64,000 nt of DNA from Ancylobacter sp. Lp-2 (GCF_020523795.1 NZ_JAJALI010000001.1:372001-436000), one strand, 5' to 3'; numbered from the stretch's first letter, positions 22,264-33,609 are shown. Notes: a model not told the origin generated them from the sequence alone. Numbers and translations are program-made.

Positions 22264-22574
22264 ACTTCATTAATCTCTTTAAATGAGAGTCTTCAGTGTT
22301 TGTGGGTGGGCATTAGCCGGGTTCCTCGGATCGGGCAACCAGCCCCCAGCGCCTGGCCGTTTTCCCCGATTCCCACGCCGCCGATTAGTCGGGATATTCC
22401 AAAGGCTTGGTATAGTCGGCGCGGCTTATCCTCACAGTTCGCCTCACGGTGCGCGGATCACCCACAGCCCGCACTAATGTGGATGGATTCCCCCGTCATC
22501 CCCAGGCGGGCCCTTGCCAGTGTCTCCGGCACATGGCTTGTTCCCAGCCTATGCACAGCCCTGTGGATGGTTCC
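22264..22574. other. oriC: Probable chromosomal replication origin (oriC)
   Basis: This gap separates divergent hemE and ppsR, the same pair that borders Cori in Caulobacter. It starts with an AT-rich stretch (about 22262-22293) suited to unwinding. DnaA-box-like 9-mers are TTATCCTCA (22426, one mismatch), CTATGCACA (22549, one mismatch from TTATNCACA), TCACCCACA (22458), TCATCCCCA (22496) and TGTGGATGG in reverse orientation (22478 and 22562), each of these last four with two mismatches. Two GANTC methylation sites lie at 22368 and 22486. Flanking parS sites and parAB support it. Confidence 0.68.
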
Positions 22575-23432
22575 GTGACCGACAGCGCCCGACCGGCCGA
22601 GAACTACTATCACCTGCATCTCGTGTCGGATTCGACCGGCGAGACGCTGATCAGCGTTGCCCGCGCCGCCGCCGCCCAGTACAGCGGGGTGAAGCCGATT
22701 GAGCACATCTATCCGCTGGTGCGCACCCACAAGCAGCTCGACAAGGTGCTGGGTGATATCGACGAATATCCCGGCATCGTGCTGTACACCCTGACCGAGC
22801 CGGAGCTGCGCAACCGGCTGAAGGCCTATTGCCTCGACAATGGCATCCCGGTGCTGTCGGTCCTGGCGCCGGTGGTGCGGCTGTTCCAGGCCTATCTCGG
22901 CGGCGCGCCGACCCCGCGCGTCGGCGGCCAGCACCAGCTCGACGGTGAGTATTTCCGCCGTATCGATGCGATGAACTTCACCGTGATGCACGATGACGGC
23001 CAGCATACCGATGGGCTCGAGGCCGCCGATGTGGTGCTGCTCGGCATTTCCCGCTCCTCGAAGACACCGACCAGCATCTATCTCGCCAATCGGGGCATCA
23101 AGACCGCCAACATCCCGCTGGTGCCCAACATCCCGGTACCATCGGGGCTCGCCGAGCTGAGGCGGCCGCTGGTGGTCGGGCTGGTGGCGAGCGCCGAGCG
23201 CGTGGTGGAGATCCGCCGCAACCGGTTGATGGGCCTCAATGCCGCCCAGTCCAACGATTCCTATATCGACCGCGATTCCGTCGCCGAGGAGATCGCCTTC
23301 TCGCGGCGGCTGTGCGCCCGCCACGACTGGCCGGTGATAGACGTCACCCGCCGCTCGATCGAGGAAACCGCGGCGGCGATCATCGGGCTGCTGCAGGAAC
23401 ATCGTCGCAAGCTGGCGGAGAACAGAGGCTGA
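22575..23432 (+). CDS. ppsR: Pyruvate,phosphate dikinase / PEP synthase regulatory protein (DUF299)
   Basis: About 285 residues; a bifunctional kinase/phosphorylase controlling pyruvate,phosphate dikinase or PEP synthetase. The N-terminus [15 protein letters not shown] and the P-loop-like [18 protein letters not shown] (from about residue 157) define the family; the C-terminus has [17 protein letters not shown] 22575 is chosen because homologues start just before YxHLHLVSD and GGATGG lies upstream; ATG 22551 and 22533 are in-frame alternatives that would run into the putative origin boxes. It overlaps maf by one base. Confidence 0.93.
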   Translation: MTDSARPAENYYHLHLVSDSTGETLISVARAAAAQYSGVKPIEHIYPLVRTHKQLDKVLGDIDEYPGIVLYTLTEPELRNRLKAYCLDNGIPVLSVLAPVVRLFQAYLGGAPTPRVGGQHQLDGEYFRRIDAMNFTVMHDDGQHTDGLEAADVVLLGISRSSKTPTSIYLANRGIKTANIPLVPNIPVPSGLAELRRPLVVGLVASAERVVEIRRNRLMGLNAAQSNDSYIDRDSVAEEIAFSRRLCARHDWPVIDVTRRSIEETAAAIIGLLQEHRRKLAENRG

Positions 23433-24070
23433 TGCCCGAGCGCGACGTGAGAGACACCCATTCGCTGTGGCAGGCCAATGATGCGTTGGTGCTAGCTTCC
23501 AAGAGCATAGCCCGGCTCTCGCTGCTGGCGGCGGCCGGGTTGCCGGTCGAAACCGTGAGCATCGAGGTCGACGAGCGCGGCATCGAGGACCGGCTGCTGC
23601 GCGAAGGCGCCTCGCCGGCCAAGATCGCGGTGGAACTGTCGATCGCCAAGGCGCTTGCCGGTAGCGCGCTGCGTCCCGGTCGCCTGGTCATCGGTGCCGA
23701 CCAGACGCTGGCGCTCGGCGACGAGCGCTTCCACAAGCCGGTCGATCTCGTGGCTGCCGCCGAGCAACTGCGCCGCCTTGCCGGCCATACCCATGCGCTG
23801 CATTCCGGCATCGCCGTGGCGCTCAATGGCGAAGTGGTGTTCCGAACCGTCGAATCCGCGCTGCTCTCCATGCGCGAACTCAGCGAGGCGGCGCTCGCCG
23901 CCTATCTCGCCGAGGCGGGACCCTCGGTGTCGTCGAGTGTCGGCGGCTACCAGCTGGAAGGGCTCGGTATTCATCTGTTCGAGAAAGTGACGGGCAATCA
24001 CATGGTAATCCTCGGCTTGCCGCTCATCCCGCTGCTGGCTTTCCTGCGTGCCCGTGGAGATCTTCTGTGA
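23432..24070 (+). CDS. maf: Maf-family nucleotide pyrophosphatase
   Basis: A 212-residue Maf/Ham1-fold protein that hydrolyses non-canonical or modified NTPs to monophosphates. It has the Ser-x-x-Arg motif in LASKSIARLSLL (about 21-32), the catalytic Asp in VIGADQTL, and KP then SVGGYQLEGLG near the end. It starts in a TGATG junction with ppsR and ends overlapping aroE by four bases, so ppsR-maf-aroE-coaE-dnaQ appears to be one transcript leaving the origin. Confidence 0.94.
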   Translation: MPERDVRDTHSLWQANDALVLASKSIARLSLLAAAGLPVETVSIEVDERGIEDRLLREGASPAKIAVELSIAKALAGSALRPGRLVIGADQTLALGDERFHKPVDLVAAAEQLRRLAGHTHALHSGIAVALNGEVVFRTVESALLSMRELSEAALAAYLAEAGPSVSSSVGGYQLEGLGIHLFEKVTGNHMVILGLPLIPLLAFLRARGDLL

Positions 24071-24912
24071 CACGTGCCGTCGCGGTCATCGGCCATCCGG
24101 TCGCCCATTCGCGCTCGCCGCTGATCCATGGCTACTGGATCGCCGAGCATGGCATTGACGGCAGCTACGGTCGGCGCGACGTGCCGCCGGAAGAGATCGC
24201 CGGCTTCCTCGCCGATTTCGTGGCCAGCGGCCTTGTCGGGGCCAATGTCACCGTGCCGCACAAGGAGGCCGCCTTCGCCGCCGCCGTGGAGCGTGACCCC
24301 GTCGCGGAGGCGCTGGGGGCGGTGAACACGCTGTGGCTCGCCGACGGACGGCTGCACGGTGCCAATACCGATGTGCATGGCTTCCTCGCCAATCTCGACG
24401 CCGCCGCGCCCGGATGGGACCGGGCGCTGGACGAGGCGGTGGTGCTGGGCGCGGGCGGCGCCGCGCGGGCGATCGTCTATGGCCTGCTCAGCCGTGGCAT
24501 CGGCCGGGTCACGGTGGCGAACCGCACGCTGTCGCGTGCCGAGGCGCTGCGCACCCAGTTCGGCGACAAGGTGCTGCCGGTGGATTGGCGCGACCTCGCC
24601 GGCACCTTGCCGAGCGCCCGGCTGTTGGTGAACACCACCTCGCTCGGCATGAAGGGCCAGCCGCCGCTGGATATCGACCTGTCGCTGCTCTCGCCGGACG
24701 CGGTGGTGACCGACGCCGTCTATGTGCCGCTGGAAACGCCGCTACTACGCGCCGCGCGGGCGCGCGGCCTTGCGACGGTGGACGGGCTCGGCATGCTGCT
24801 GCATCAGGCGGTGCCCGGCTTCCAGCGCTGGTTCGGCGTCACCCCGCAGGTGACGCCGGCACTGCGAGCGCTGGCGGTGGAGGATCTGCGGGCCAAGGGA
24901 CAGCTCACGTGA
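24067..24912 (+). CDS. aroE: Shikimate dehydrogenase
   Basis: A 281-residue NADPH-dependent enzyme reducing 3-dehydroshikimate to shikimate. Substrate binding is shown by [17 protein letters not shown] (about 8-24), the catalytic Lys by NVTVPHKE, and the cofactor site by [16 protein letters not shown]. The GTG start overlaps the maf stop; the stop overlaps coaE. Confidence 0.97.
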   Translation: MTRAVAVIGHPVAHSRSPLIHGYWIAEHGIDGSYGRRDVPPEEIAGFLADFVASGLVGANVTVPHKEAAFAAAVERDPVAEALGAVNTLWLADGRLHGANTDVHGFLANLDAAAPGWDRALDEAVVLGAGGAARAIVYGLLSRGIGRVTVANRTLSRAEALRTQFGDKVLPVDWRDLAGTLPSARLLVNTTSLGMKGQPPLDIDLSLLSPDAVVTDAVYVPLETPLLRAARARGLATVDGLGMLLHQAVPGFQRWFGVTPQVTPALRALAVEDLRAKGQLT

Positions 24913-25529
24913 CGTCGACCGAGATCGGGAGGCACCGGCCGTTCCGGCTCGGGCTGACCGGTTCGATCGGCATGGGCAAGTCGACCACCGCCGGGCTGTT
25001 CCGCGAGCTTGGCGTGCCCGTCCACGATGCCGACGCCGCCGTGCACGACATCTATGCCCATGAGGGCGTCGAGCCGGTGGAAGCCGCGTTTCCCGGCGTC
25101 GCGGTCGACGGGCATGTCGACCGGGCGAGGCTCGGCGCGCGCGTGCTGCACGATGCCGAGGCGATGAAGCGGCTCGAGGCCATCGTGCATCCGCTGGTGC
25201 GCCGGCGCGAGCAGGCCTTCCTTGAAAAGGCACGCCTCGACGAGGCCGCGCTGGCGGTGCTCGACATTCCCTTGCTCTACGAGACCGGGGCCGAGGCGCG
25301 CGTCGACGCAGTGGCAGTGGTTTCGGCGCCGCATTCTGTGCAGCGTGCGCGGGTTCTGGCCCGACCGGGCATGACGGAAGAGAAGTTCCAGGCGATTCTC
25401 GCCAAGCAGATTGCCGATTCGGAGAAGCGGCGGCGCGCCGACTACGTCATCGATACCGGCAATGGTATCGAGGCCGCCCGCCGGGACGTGGTGGACCTTG
25501 TCCGCCGCCTGACCTCAATACAGGAGTGA
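24909..25529 (+). CDS. coaE: Dephospho-CoA kinase
   Basis: A 206-residue P-loop kinase that catalyses the last step of coenzyme A synthesis. The P-loop is [13 protein letters not shown] (about 14-26), followed by [10 protein letters not shown] and [10 protein letters not shown]. It starts at a GTG that overlaps the aroE stop by four bases. The first-committed enzyme of the same pathway, coaA, is also in this window at 37291. Confidence 0.96.
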   Translation: MTSTEIGRHRPFRLGLTGSIGMGKSTTAGLFRELGVPVHDADAAVHDIYAHEGVEPVEAAFPGVAVDGHVDRARLGARVLHDAEAMKRLEAIVHPLVRRREQAFLEKARLDEAALAVLDIPLLYETGAEARVDAVAVVSAPHSVQRARVLARPGMTEEKFQAILAKQIADSEKRRRADYVIDTGNGIEAARRDVVDLVRRLTSIQE

Positions 25530-25533
25530 TGCG

Positions 25534-26253
25534 ATGCGCGAGATCGTGCTCGATACCGAAACCACCGGCCTCGATCCGCTGCGCGGCGACCGGCTGGTGG
25601 AAATCGGCTGCGTCGAGATCTTCAACCGCATCCCGACCGGGCAGAATTTCCACGTCTACATCAATCCCGAGCGCGACATGCCGGTCGAGGCGTTCAACGT
25701 GCACGGGCTGTCGGCGGAGTTCCTCTCCGACAAGCCGCTCTTCGCGCAGGTCGTCGACGATTTCCTCGCCTTCATCGGCGACGCGCCGCTGGTGATTCAC
25801 AACGCCTCGTTCGACATCGGCTTCATCAATGCCGAGCTGTCGCGGACCGGTCGGCCGCCGCTAACCTTCGACCGGGTGGTCGACACGCTCGCCATGGCAC
25901 GCCGGCGCCATCCCGGTTCGTCGAACCGTCTCGACGACCTGATGACGCGCTACGGCATCGACGGCTCGCGCCGTACCAAGCATGGCGCGCTGCTCGATTC
26001 CGAGTTGCTGGCGGATGTCTATGCCGAGCTGGCCGGCGGGCGCCAGACGGCGCTGGGCCTCACCGTGGCCGAGACGAACACGGAAACGACGGCGGAAGGG
26101 CTGGAACCCGCCGTGCTCTCCCGGCCGGCGCCCCTGGCACCGCGCCTGTCGGAGGCGGAAATCGCCGCCCATGCGGCATTCGTGCGCACGCTTGGCGATG
26201 CAGCGATCTGGACCGACTACGTTGCCGCGCCGCAAGCGGACCAGCCGGGCTGA
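25534..26253 (+). CDS. dnaQ: DNA polymerase III epsilon subunit (3'-5' proofreading exonuclease)
   Basis: A 239-residue DEDDh exonuclease. ExoI is DTETTGLDP (Asp7, Glu9), ExoII HNASFDIGF, and ExoIII contains TKHGALLDSELLADVY with the catalytic His and Asp. The C-terminal 60 residues hold the segment that binds the polymerase alpha subunit. It starts four bases after coaE and is convergent with secB. Confidence 0.96.
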   Translation: MREIVLDTETTGLDPLRGDRLVEIGCVEIFNRIPTGQNFHVYINPERDMPVEAFNVHGLSAEFLSDKPLFAQVVDDFLAFIGDAPLVIHNASFDIGFINAELSRTGRPPLTFDRVVDTLAMARRRHPGSSNRLDDLMTRYGIDGSRRTKHGALLDSELLADVYAELAGGRQTALGLTVAETNTETTAEGLEPAVLSRPAPLAPRLSEAEIAAHAAFVRTLGDAAIWTDYVAAPQADQPG

Positions 26254-26259
26254 TCCGCT
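26235..26259. terminator. Hairpin across the dnaQ stop codon, possible terminator
   Basis: Arms 26235-26245 and 26249-26259 pair at 10 of 11 positions around a three-base loop, straddling the dnaQ stop. It lies in the 34-base gap between convergent dnaQ and secB. No T-run follows on either strand, so it would be a U-less terminator or an end-protecting hairpin. Confidence 0.4.
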
Positions 26260-26287
26260 GCCGCAAGGCGGCGACGCGACGGGTTCG

Positions 26288-26752
26288 TCAGGAGGCGAGC
26301 ACGTTGCTCGGCGGGGTCTTGGCCATGCGCTGACGATAGAGCGTCACGAAGTCGACCGGATCGATCATCAGCGGCGGGAAGCCGCCATTGCGCACGGTGT
26401 CGGCGACGATCTGGCGCGCGAACGGGAACAGCATGCGCGGGCATTCGATCATGACGAAGGGATGCACGGTCTCCTGCGCCACGTTCTGGGCGCGGAACAC
26501 GCCGGCATAGAGCAGCTCCAGCGCGAACAGCGTCTTGTTCTGGATCTCGGCCTTCACCTCGATCTTCAGCTCGACCTCGTACTCGCCCTCGCGGACGGGA
26601 CGGGCGTTCACGCCGATCTGAATGCCGATCTGCGGCTGGCCCTGCGGCGCCAGCGATTCGGGCGCGCCGGGATTCTCGAAGGAGAGATCCTTGATGTACT
26701 GGGTCAGCACATGCAGCGTCGGCATGGCGGGGGTCGCGTCGTTCTCGGCCAT
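26288..26752 (-). CDS. secB: Protein-export chaperone SecB
   Basis: A 154-residue tetrameric chaperone that keeps preproteins unfolded for SecA. Typical elements are [18 protein letters not shown] (about 12-29), [21 protein letters not shown], the [27 protein letters not shown] block and an acidic N-terminus. The ATG at 26752 has a GGAG seven bases upstream. Confidence 0.97.
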   Translation of the reverse strand: MAENDATPAMPTLHVLTQYIKDLSFENPGAPESLAPQGQPQIGIQIGVNARPVREGEYEVELKIEVKAEIQNKTLFALELLYAGVFRAQNVAQETVHPFVMIECPRMLFPFARQIVADTVRNGGFPPLMIDPVDFVTLYRQRMAKTPPSNVLAS

Positions 26753-27148
26753 TATAATCTCCGTGCGCCACCGTCCGGCGGCGCCTCGCGTCGGCGGGAT
26801 GCGCTGCGGCGTCGGCATTCTGGCCGGCGGCAGGGCTTGAAAGGCGAGAGTGGCTAACACGGTTGCCCCCCGCTCACAAGGCGGGTCCGCGAAGCGGCCC
26901 GGAGCCCGCCGCCGCCGGCGCGGCTTTGCCGCATGGAACGGTCGTGCTCTACTCATTCATCGAATTGTCGGATAAGGACGAACCGGCAAGACGGTGTCGT
27001 TGGGTCAACCCGTGATGCGGGGAGACTGGCGAAATCGCCAGAACGACGTAAATAGCATGGAAGGCGTCTTCCCGGATTGGACCGGGCGGCGGCGTGACAC
27101 ACCCCTCGCTTCCGGCCGCCGGAGGCGACGACAACGGCGAAAAGCGAA
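26753..27148. other. 396-base intergenic region between secB and timA
   Basis: This gap separates divergent secB and timA and must hold both promoters. A small perfect hairpin, CTGGCG/CGCCAG with a four-base loop, lies at 27026-27041. I find no convincing open frame on either strand; in several relatives, as I recall, an fxsA gene occupies this spot, and I see no trace of one here. Confidence 0.5.
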
Positions 27149-27886
27149 GTGTTCGATATTTATACGATCATATTCCTGGCGCTGGCCGTGTTCATTTTCA
27201 TCCGGCTGCGCAGCGTGCTCGGTCAGCGGACCGGCCGCGAGCGCCCTCCTTATGATCCCTATTCGCGGCGCGACGCCGCCAAGGCGCCGGCCGGCAATGA
27301 ATCTGGCGCCGACAAGATCATCAATTTTCCGGATCGCAATGGCGAGCAGGCCGCCCCTCCCGCTCCGGTAGAGCCTGTCGACGAAACCGAGCCGGCGCCG
27401 CAGCGCTGGGCGGGGGTCGCCGAGATCGGCTCGGCGGTGGCCAACGGCCTCGATGCCATCGCCGCCCAGGATCGCGGCTTCGACGCCAAGCACTTCGTCA
27501 CCGGTGCCCGCACCGCCTATGAGATGATCGTCGTCGCCTTCGCCGAGGGCGACCGCGCCTCGCTGAAGGACCTGCTGGCCCGCGACGTGTTCGAGGGCTT
27601 CGCCGCCGCCATCGCCGAGCGCGAGACGCGCGGCGAGAAGATGGAAACCCGCTTCGTCGGCATCGAGAAGGCGGATGTCACCGAAGCGTCGGTGAAGGGA
27701 CGCACGGCGCAGATCACCGTGCGCTTCCTGTCGCAGCTGATCTCGGTGACGCGCGACCGCAACGGCCAGGTGGTCGACGGCGATCCGGAACTGGTGGCTG
27801 ACGTCACCGATGTGTGGACCTTCTCCCGCGATCTCGGCGCCCGCGATCCCAACTGGAAGCTCGTCGCGACCGAGGCGGCTTCCTGA
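27149..27886 (+). CDS. timA: Tim44/TimA-family inner-membrane-associated protein
   Basis: A 245-residue protein with an N-terminal membrane helix (about 4-20, DIYTIIFLALAVFIFIRL), a Pro/Ala-rich linker (to about 90) and a C-terminal Tim44-like domain (about 100-243; FVTGARTAYEMIVVAFAEGD, VWTFSRDL). It is the bacterial homologue of the mitochondrial import-motor anchor; its bacterial role is not well defined but is envelope-related. It uses a GTG start and is followed 12 bases later by mltA. Confidence 0.9.
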   Translation: MFDIYTIIFLALAVFIFIRLRSVLGQRTGRERPPYDPYSRRDAAKAPAGNESGADKIINFPDRNGEQAAPPAPVEPVDETEPAPQRWAGVAEIGSAVANGLDAIAAQDRGFDAKHFVTGARTAYEMIVVAFAEGDRASLKDLLARDVFEGFAAAIAERETRGEKMETRFVGIEKADVTEASVKGRTAQITVRFLSQLISVTRDRNGQVVDGDPELVADVTDVWTFSRDLGARDPNWKLVATEAAS

Positions 27887-27898
27887 TACGCTAGCCGG

Positions 27899-29158
27899 GT
27901 GCTAGCGCTCGCCCCCTTCCTGCGGTCCCTGCTCGCGGCCGGACTGGTTCTCGTTTCGCCGGTGGTGCAGGCCAGGACCGCGCCGCCTCCGGCGCCGCCG
28001 CTCTTTGCCGATGCGGCGGTCGAGCCGCTGGCATTTGCCGATCTGCCCGGCTGGAAGCAGGACGATCCGCGCGCGGCGCTCGCCGCCTTCCGCCGCAGCT
28101 GCGGCAAGATCCGCGCCGGCTCCGACCTCGTCGATCCCCCGCGCCCGGTCTTTACCGCGCTGAAACATACCTGCCGACAGGCGGCGCGCCTGCCGGCGCG
28201 GCCGAGCGAGGCGAGGGCACGCGCCTTCTTCGAGCGGGAGTTCCGGCCGCTGCGCGTCACCCCGCTTACCAGCGATCGGGGTTTCCTCACCGGCTATTAC
28301 GAACCGGAGGTCGCCGGCTCGCGAACCCGCACCGACGACTATGCGACGCCGCTCTACCGCCGTCCGCCCGACCTCATTCTGGAAATTCCCTCGCAGGACG
28401 GCGTGCCAGCCAATCGCGGCAAGGCGTTTCGCGAGGAGAACGGCGTTCGCGTGCCCTATTACGACCGCGCGGCCATCGAGGACGGCGCGCTGGCCGGCAA
28501 GGGGCTGGAGGTCGCCTTCATCCGCGATCCCGCCGATGCCTTCTTCGCCGCGATCCAGGGCTCGGTACGGGTCCGGCTGCCGGACGGACGGCTGCTGCGG
28601 CTGAACTATGACGGCCATAACGGCCAGCCCTACACGCCGGTCGGCCGCATTCTGGTGGAGAAAGGCATCGTCCCGCGGGAAAAGATGTCGATGGACGTTA
28701 TTCGCGCCTATATCGCCGCGCATCCCGAGGAGGGAAAGGCGCTGATGCGCGAGAACCATTCCTATGTCTTCTTCCGCATCGCCGACCAATTGTCGGACAG
28801 CGACGGCGCCGTCGGCGCGCAGGGGCTGCCGCTGGTGGCGGAGCGCTCCATCGCCGTCGACAAGCGCATCCATGTCTACGGGACGCCGATCTTCCTCGAT
28901 GCCGAGCTGCCGCTGGGCGCGGACGGCGCGTCGCAGCCGTTCCGCCGGCTGACCATCGCGCAGGACACCGGCTCGGCGATCGTCGGGCCGGCGCGCGCCG
29001 ACATCTTCTTCGGCGCCGGCACGGATGTCGGTTCGATCGCCGGTCGCATCAAGGATCCCGGCAACTTCGCCGTGCTGGTTCCCCGCGCGGTCGATCCGTT
29101 CCGACCGCATCCGGCGCCGCGCCCGCCCCGCCGCCCGCCGGGGATCGCCGGGCAATGA
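27899..29158 (+). CDS. mltA: Membrane-bound lytic murein transglycosylase A
   Basis: A 419-residue peptidoglycan lytic transglycosylase. The signal peptide (about 1-25) ends at VQARTA with no lipobox Cys, so it is probably periplasmic rather than lipidated. MltA domain motifs include GFLTGYYEPEVAGS, and the C-terminal 3D domain has LTIAQDTGSAIVGPARADIFFG, which carries the catalytic Asp. The C-terminus is Pro/Arg-rich. GTG start. The stop overlaps smr by four bases. Confidence 0.94.
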   Translation: MLALAPFLRSLLAAGLVLVSPVVQARTAPPPAPPLFADAAVEPLAFADLPGWKQDDPRAALAAFRRSCGKIRAGSDLVDPPRPVFTALKHTCRQAARLPARPSEARARAFFEREFRPLRVTPLTSDRGFLTGYYEPEVAGSRTRTDDYATPLYRRPPDLILEIPSQDGVPANRGKAFREENGVRVPYYDRAAIEDGALAGKGLEVAFIRDPADAFFAAIQGSVRVRLPDGRLLRLNYDGHNGQPYTPVGRILVEKGIVPREKMSMDVIRAYIAAHPEEGKALMRENHSYVFFRIADQLSDSDGAVGAQGLPLVAERSIAVDKRIHVYGTPIFLDAELPLGADGASQPFRRLTIAQDTGSAIVGPARADIFFGAGTDVGSIAGRIKDPGNFAVLVPRAVDPFRPHPAPRPPRRPPGIAGQ

Positions 29159-29772
29159 GCGGCAAGGACGACCAGCCTCCCCGCCCCTCCCGCCGTCGGC
29201 GGGGATTGGCGGCCGAGGACCGGGCACTGTGGGAGCACGTCACCCGCTCGGTGAAGCGGCTGCGCCCGGAGCCGCCGGCGATGCCGCGACCCGAGCCGGG
29301 CTTCGCCGAGCTGATCGCCGAAGAGACGGTGCCGAAGGAAAAACCTGTCGCGACGGCGCCGCCTAAGCCCGTATCGCCACCGCGCCCGCCGGCTCCCCCG
29401 CCGCTGGCGCCGCTGGAGCCGAAGCTGCGGCGGCGGCTGACGCGCGGCGCCGAGGTGGATGCCCGCCTCGACCTGCACGGCCTGACGCAGGCGGCGGCGC
29501 ATCACCGGCTCGGCGCCTTTCTGCGCTCGGCGCAGGGACAGGGCCTTGCGGTGGTGCTGGTGATCACCGGCAAGGGAGGTGGCCCGGCCGGCGGCAGGGT
29601 GTCGCTGTTCGGCGAAGGCGAGCGCGGCGTGCTGCGCCGGCTGGTGCCGCAATGGCTGGCCGAGCCGGCGTTGCGCCATATCGTCATCGGCTTCGAGACC
29701 GCCAGTCGCGGCCATGGCGGCGAGGGCGCGCTCTATGTGCGCCTGCGGCGGGTGCGGGAGGTGCCGCGATGA
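29155..29772 (+). CDS. Smr/MutS2-domain putative endonuclease
   Basis: A 205-residue protein. A basic N-terminus and a long Pro-rich linker (about 75-100) lead to a C-terminal Smr domain (about 110-200) with LDLHGLTQ and VLVITGKGGG, the family's LDxHG and G-K-G motifs. Smr domains nick or cleave DNA or RNA. The arrangement mltA-smr-HTH is conserved in the order. Confidence 0.9.
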   Translation: MSGKDDQPPRPSRRRRGLAAEDRALWEHVTRSVKRLRPEPPAMPRPEPGFAELIAEETVPKEKPVATAPPKPVSPPRPPAPPPLAPLEPKLRRRLTRGAEVDARLDLHGLTQAAAHHRLGAFLRSAQGQGLAVVLVITGKGGGPAGGRVSLFGEGERGVLRRLVPQWLAEPALRHIVIGFETASRGHGGEGALYVRLRRVREVPR

Positions 29773-30134
29773 CCCCTTTCGGCCGGCGCATGCGCGAGAT
29801 GCGGGCGGAGCGCGGCGTGACGCTCAGCCAGATGGCGGAGCAGATCGGCGTTTCCGCCGCCTATCTCTCGGCGCTGGAACACGGCAAGCGCGGCCAGCCG
29901 ACCTGGCTGATGCTCCAGCGCATCATGGCCTATTTCAACGTCATCTGGGACGAGGCGGAAGCGCTGCGCATGCTGGCCGACATGTCGGATCCGCGGGTGG
30001 TGGTCGACACCGCCGGCCTGTCGCCGGAGGCGACCGAGCTCGCCAATGTGCTGGCGCGAGAGATCGCCACCCTGCCGCAGGAGGCGGTCGCCGAGCTGCT
30101 CGGCCGGCTCAAGATCCTGAGCCGGCCGGGCTAA
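29769..30134 (+). CDS. XRE-family helix-turn-helix transcriptional regulator
   Basis: A 121-residue regulator with an N-terminal HTH_3 domain (about 5-62): FGRRMREMRAERGVTLSQMAEQIGVSAAYLSALEHGKRGQPTW. The C-terminal half is helical with no known motif. It overlaps smr by four bases and is convergent with hslU. The target is unknown. Confidence 0.88.
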   Translation: MTPFGRRMREMRAERGVTLSQMAEQIGVSAAYLSALEHGKRGQPTWLMLQRIMAYFNVIWDEAEALRMLADMSDPRVVVDTAGLSPEATELANVLAREIATLPQEAVAELLGRLKILSRPG

Positions 30135-30143
30135 GTCTTCACG

Positions 30144-30157
30144 GATTCACGTGAAAC
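30144..30157. other. Variant parS site between the HTH gene and hslU
   Basis: GATTCACGTGAAAC is identical to the copy at 14664-14677. As a 16-mer it has two mismatches from the parS consensus. It lies in the 29-base gap between convergent genes, about 7.7 kb to the right of the proposed origin. Confidence 0.65.
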
Positions 30158-30163
30158 AGCGGC

Positions 30164-31474
<1,311 letters not shown>

Positions 31475-31570
31475 CAGTTCAAGGTCCTCTCGGCGGTCCG
31501 TCTCGTCGCGAGCGCGTCGCCGAACGGTGTTGGGCGGATGTCGATGGCGCAGGCTCCGGCCGGGCCGGGC

Positions 31571-32143
31571 TCACGCGACATCCAGCGTCTCGATGGTGAG
31601 GTTGCCGTTGGTGTAGATGCAGATGTCGGCGGCGATCTCCAGGCTCTTGCGCACGATCGCTTCCGGGGCCTGGCCGCTGTCGGCCAGCGCGCGGGCGGCC
31701 GCCAGGGCATAGTTGCCGCCCGAACCGATGGCGGCGATGCCGTGCTGCGGCTCCAGCACGTCGCCGGTGCCGGTCAGCACCAGGGTGATCTTGGCGTCGG
31801 CGACGATCATCATCGCCTCCAGCCGGCGCAGATAGCGGTCGGTGCGCCAGTCCTTGGCGAGCTCGACGGCGGCGCGCTGCAACTGCCCGGGATATTGCTC
31901 GAGCTTGGCCTCGAGCCGCTCGAACAGGGTGAAGGCGTCGGCGGTGGCGCCGGCGAAGCCGCCGATCACGTCGCCCTTGCCGAGCCGGCGCACCTTGCGG
32001 GCGTTCGACTTCATCACCGTCGCCCCAAGCGTCACCTGCCCGTCACCGCCGATGGCGACGCGCGTGCCGTCGCGCACCGAGACGATGGTGGTGCCGTAGA
32101 TGGTGTCGGGGGCGTGCTGGGTGGGAAAACCGCTGCTGTGCAT
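31571..32143 (-). CDS. hslV: ATP-dependent protease proteolytic subunit HslV
   Basis: A 190-residue proteasome-like peptidase. Removal of about 17 N-terminal residues at ...DTIYG would expose the catalytic threonine of [37 protein letters not shown] and [16 protein letters not shown] are typical. The ATG at 32143 has a GGAG seven bases upstream. A 96-base gap separates it from hslU. Confidence 0.97.
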   Translation of the reverse strand: MHSSGFPTQHAPDTIYGTTIVSVRDGTRVAIGGDGQVTLGATVMKSNARKVRRLGKGDVIGGFAGATADAFTLFERLEAKLEQYPGQLQRAAVELAKDWRTDRYLRRLEAMMIVADAKITLVLTGTGDVLEPQHGIAAIGSGGNYALAAARALADSGQAPEAIVRKSLEIAADICIYTNGNLTIETLDVA

Positions 32144-32203
32144 GAAGAACTCCGGGACAGAGCCCTTACTTAGTCGCCCGGTGCTGTTCCGCAACATCCG
32201 GAT

Positions 32204-33403
32204 TCAGCCGACGGCGCGCATGCGCCAGGCCGGGACAAGGCCGCCAAGCACGATCAGCCCGCCGAGCAGCAGGAAGACATCGCTGGAGAACAGGGTGAGC
32301 AGGCTGGTGAGCAGGCCGGCGACGAACACCGACAGCGCCACCCCGGCATTGGCGACGCCGAGCGCCCAGCCGCGCTCGCTCTCGTCCACCGAGGAGGAGA
32401 TGGCGGCCAGCAGCGTGATGAAGGCGAAGATGTTGCTGAAGGTCGACAGGAAGGCGAGCGCCACCTGCCCGGCGGCCGGGATCGGCAAGGCGCTCGCGGC
32501 GACGAACAGGCCGCACAAGGCGAGGCCGATCAGCGTCACCGGCTTGTCGCTGGCAAAGCGGGCGCGCAGCGCCTTGAAGCCCCAGGCGGAGGAAATGGCG
32601 CAGCCGATGCCCATCACCATGGAGAACAGGCCCAGCCCGGCGGTCGAGAAGCCGTAGGAGGTCTGCATCTCCACCAGAATGAAGGTGTAGTAGATCAGGA
32701 AGCCGAGCTGGAACAGCAGGAAGGACGCACCGGGCAGCAGGATCGCCGGGCGGTCGCGGATGCGGGCCAGCAGAAGGAAGGGCTGCTTCCAGTCCAGTTT
32801 CAAGTCGCGCCGTGCGGCGTCGCTGGCGAAATGCGCCCGGCGCAACATCGCCAGCGTGACGAGGCAGAGCACGAGCGCCAGGCCGAGCGGCAGCCGGAAG
32901 TCCCAATGGCCGAGCACACCGCCGATCGCCGGACCGGCGACCATGCCGAGCGTGTTGACCAGTACCACCTGCGCCATGGCGGCGCTGCGCTGGTCTTCCG
33001 GCGCCGCATCGACCACCGAGGCCTGGGCGATCGGCGCGGTGCCGGCCATCAGGCCGCAGGCCAGCCGGCCGAGGAAGAACAGCCAGAGATGCCCGATCTC
33101 CAGCGCCGCCCACATCAGCGCGTAGCCGCCCGCGAGCCCGCCCATGCAGAGCATCAGCGTGCGCCGGCGGCCGAGCGCGTCGGATAGGTCGCCGAGCAGC
33201 GAGGCGCCGAAGAACATGCCGATCGGAAACAACGCGAAGGCGAGCGATAGCAGGGCGTCGCGGGTCGCCGGCGCATAGGCTTGCGCCACCCAGCCGCTGC
33301 CGAACAGCGCGACGATCAGCGGGTACATCAACCCGAAGGAGAAGATGTCGATGAAGACGGCGAGGAACAGCGGGGCGCGGGCCCGCAGCGCGGCGAGGTC
33401 CAT
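32204..33403 (-). CDS. MFS transporter (12 TM)
   Basis: A 399-residue major-facilitator protein with 12 predicted helices. The loop 2-3 motif [15 protein letters not shown] (about 72-86) is clear, and GPAIGGVLG in helix 5 is the motif-C-like segment of drug/H+ antiporters. TetA-like exporters are the nearest family by eye; the substrate cannot be told. It is divergent from hisB and lies upstream of hslV on the same strand, 60 bases away. Confidence 0.85.
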   Translation of the reverse strand: MDLAALRARAPLFLAVFIDIFSFGLMYPLIVALFGSGWVAQAYAPATRDALLSLAFALFPIGMFFGASLLGDLSDALGRRRTLMLCMGGLAGGYALMWAALEIGHLWLFFLGRLACGLMAGTAPIAQASVVDAAPEDQRSAAMAQVVLVNTLGMVAGPAIGGVLGHWDFRLPLGLALVLCLVTLAMLRRAHFASDAARRDLKLDWKQPFLLLARIRDRPAILLPGASFLLFQLGFLIYYTFILVEMQTSYGFSTAGLGLFSMVMGIGCAISSAWGFKALRARFASDKPVTLIGLALCGLFVAASALPIPAAGQVALAFLSTFSNIFAFITLLAAISSSVDESERGWALGVANAGVALSVFVAGLLTSLLTLFSSDVFLLLGGLIVLGGLVPAWRMRAVG

Positions 33404-33609
33404 GGGAGGGGTCCGTTCGGTCGGTCCGGTGGCGGCTGGGAGATGATGGCGGCAAAGCGCGAGGCTGCCCAGCGTCGCCCGCAGGAAGTCTCATGCCGGA
33501 GATCTCTGCCGGAAACCTCCCGTCCCGTCCCTCGACGGTAGCGGGCGGCTTTGTGTGGCGCCCGGCTGGCAATGCTGCTAAGACGCCGGCTCTTTCGGGG
33601 AGCCCGATC

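Noticed and set aside
22270..22282. TTAA-N5-TTAA in the putative origin, considered as a CtrA box
   Set aside because: The CtrA consensus needs TTAA-N7-TTAA; the spacing is two bases short, so it is treated only as part of the AT-rich block.
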